Source: Cyanophora paradoxa (Eukaryota > Glaucocystophyceae > Cyanophorales > Cyanophoraceae). From it: a stretch of 64,000 nucleotides of DNA. Each line of letters starts with the position of its first letter. Positions within the stretch are counted from its first letter, which is position 1. Positions 62,816 through 64,000 of this stretch are shown in pieces. Made by a program: the position numbers and the translations under genes. A model generated the notes under the pieces. That model worked only from the letters and a program-made list of their open reading frames with translations, ran no database searches and was not told where the DNA came from. The stretch is from contig QPMI01000090.1 in NCBI GenBank assembly GCA_004431415.1, forward strand, positions 1 to 64,000. The letters run 5' to 3'.

Positions 62816-64000
62816 GGCTTTGTTAAGGTTTAGTTTAGTGCAAATACGATGTGATTTGAAGCGCACGCGCTGTATGTGTGTGTTTGGCTCTGAAAACAGT
62901 TCTGGCTCCGAGGCCCAGTGACGGCACCAGTGGCAGGAGGCCAAGAGCCGCGCGCGGCCCCTGCAGCCTCTAATGCTCCAAAATGTATCGGTTATGTACT
63001 ATTACTGATAGAAACTGCAGGCAAAAGCGCGCGCGCAGCCTCCGACGATTTGCCAAAAAACCGCATCATTACCATTCCAAAAAGCGTGAACGACCAGCAT
63101 AGATCTGACCCCACATTTTAGGATTGAAGCGCGTCATGAAATTGGCAACTTGGCAACTGCGGCGGCAGTTATAACTAAGCATGATAATATTAAATAAGGC
63201 CATATACAGCCCGCCTGCAGCTTCTACGTCGCGAACTTGCATACTCCGCACCTCATATCGCGATCATGATCACTCACAGAATCAGCGCGTCGCGCGTCAA
63301 GTAAACGTCGCGCGGCTCATCCCCGAAGCATTCGTGCGGTGTCAAATTGAGCTTTCTTCTCAATCGGAGCCCTCGGAGGGCTCGGGGCGGACCAGCCACC
63401 GAATGACGGCTTGCGCAGCCGAGGGGGTGTCGGCCTGGCGGACCAGTTGCCTCGGCGTGCAAGATCCGCGCCGAGCCTGGCCCAGTGGGTGCGAGAGCGT
63501 GTTCTTCAATAAAACACAAATAGATAACAGATCTAGAATCCTAGGCTAGGCTGCAGAGCGGCCACACAGAAAGTGGTGTTTGGAAGCCGTGCGCGGTCTG
63601 CCAGCCGGCAGCAGATCTAGCCGTGCGCGGTGGCGGCGGGAGTTGCGCTCCAGTAATACTGAAAGCCAAGCTGTCTAGCTCTAGCAGCGCGAGCCAAGCA
63701 GCGCAGCTAGAAGCGGCAGGGTTCGAGGGAGCGCCGGCCGGCCGACGGAGCGAGGAATCTGCTCGTCGATGCAGCAGCTCCGCCGAAACAGCACTATCGC
63801 TTCGTTTTCATCAGGACTGCACTAGCGCAGCACCATCTGGCTGTGTACAACAGGATTCAGCAGGCGGCGACGGAGCGGACAACCAGGAAAAGAAAACCGG
63901 ACGGACCGCGGCATTGATGCACAGCTCAGAAAGCTCTGCTGTACTATGCAGCCGCCAGCCGAGCGCGCTGCAACCAGTGCGGGCCGTGCGTCGGTCGGGC
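62816..64000. other. Gene-free right end
   Basis: No reading frame with recognisable protein features and no structural RNA seen. An AATAAA-like ATAAAACAC at 63508 may be a polyadenylation signal of a gene outside or undetected. Confidence 0.4.

Overview
The window looks like a nuclear chromosome segment from a GC-rich, plastid-bearing unicellular alga carrying an endogenous virus-like element at its left end. From about 24.9 kb rightward the DNA is very GC-rich. Genes there are cut into small exons by short C-rich introns, and they encode ordinary eukaryotic proteins: a PAQR/adiponectin-receptor-like protein, a kinesin, an mTERF protein, an M20 carboxypeptidase, a RING-H2 ligase, a DUF3054-like membrane protein with a targeting-type N-terminus, a DTWD1-like tRNA modifier and an F-box/LRR-like protein. 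Many introns read as GC-AG rather than GT-AG. A haptophyte-like or similar secondary-plastid alga fits, but this is inference from composition and gene style, not a phylogenetic result.

Region 1 (1 to about 17.1 kb) is an intron-poor, densely packed viral-type gene block. It holds a long frameshifted gene with two CxxC pairs and an HUH-nuclease-like motif, small unknown proteins, a roughly 5.2 kb gene for a giant coiled-coil and tail-fibre-like protein, a fibre with an S74-type intramolecular chaperone, an opposite-strand adhesin (fibronectin III plus glycine-rich domain), two paralogous beta-rich proteins, an HNH endonuclease, and a nuclear-type acidic protein with a SUMO-interacting-like tail. 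Several starts share a T-rich spacer followed by A-rich sequence abutting ATG (TAAATG-like), resembling late promoters of large eukaryotic DNA viruses; no Shine-Dalgarno is seen. Most genes carry one or more frameshifts, so the element is either decaying or lies in a low-accuracy stretch of assembly. No capsid protein, packaging ATPase or polymerase is visible; the element probably continues left of the window.

Region 2 (about 17.1 to 25 kb) has lower GC, with AT-rich palindromic spacers. It contains an ankyrin-repeat gene built from eleven phase 0-0 exons, most encoding about two ankyrin repeats each, with a roughly 0.9 kb internal duplication that includes introns. A second, shorter ankyrin gene follows.

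Region 3 (25 to 60 kb) is host gene territory with divergent and convergent pairs: PAQR/kinesin, mTERF/M20 peptidase, a Pro/Ser-rich protein, RING-H2, beta-helix/unknown, DUF3054-like, an unknown long gene, DTWD1-like, a possible STAND-type NTPase with helical repeats, and F-box/LRR.

Region 4 (60 to 64 kb) has an Arg/Ser/Pro-rich open frame, a G-rich minisatellite with a 61-bp higher-order period, and about 1.2 kb with no recognisable gene. Exon boundaries in regions 2 and 3 were read by eye from frame continuity and splice signals and are approximate unless stated.
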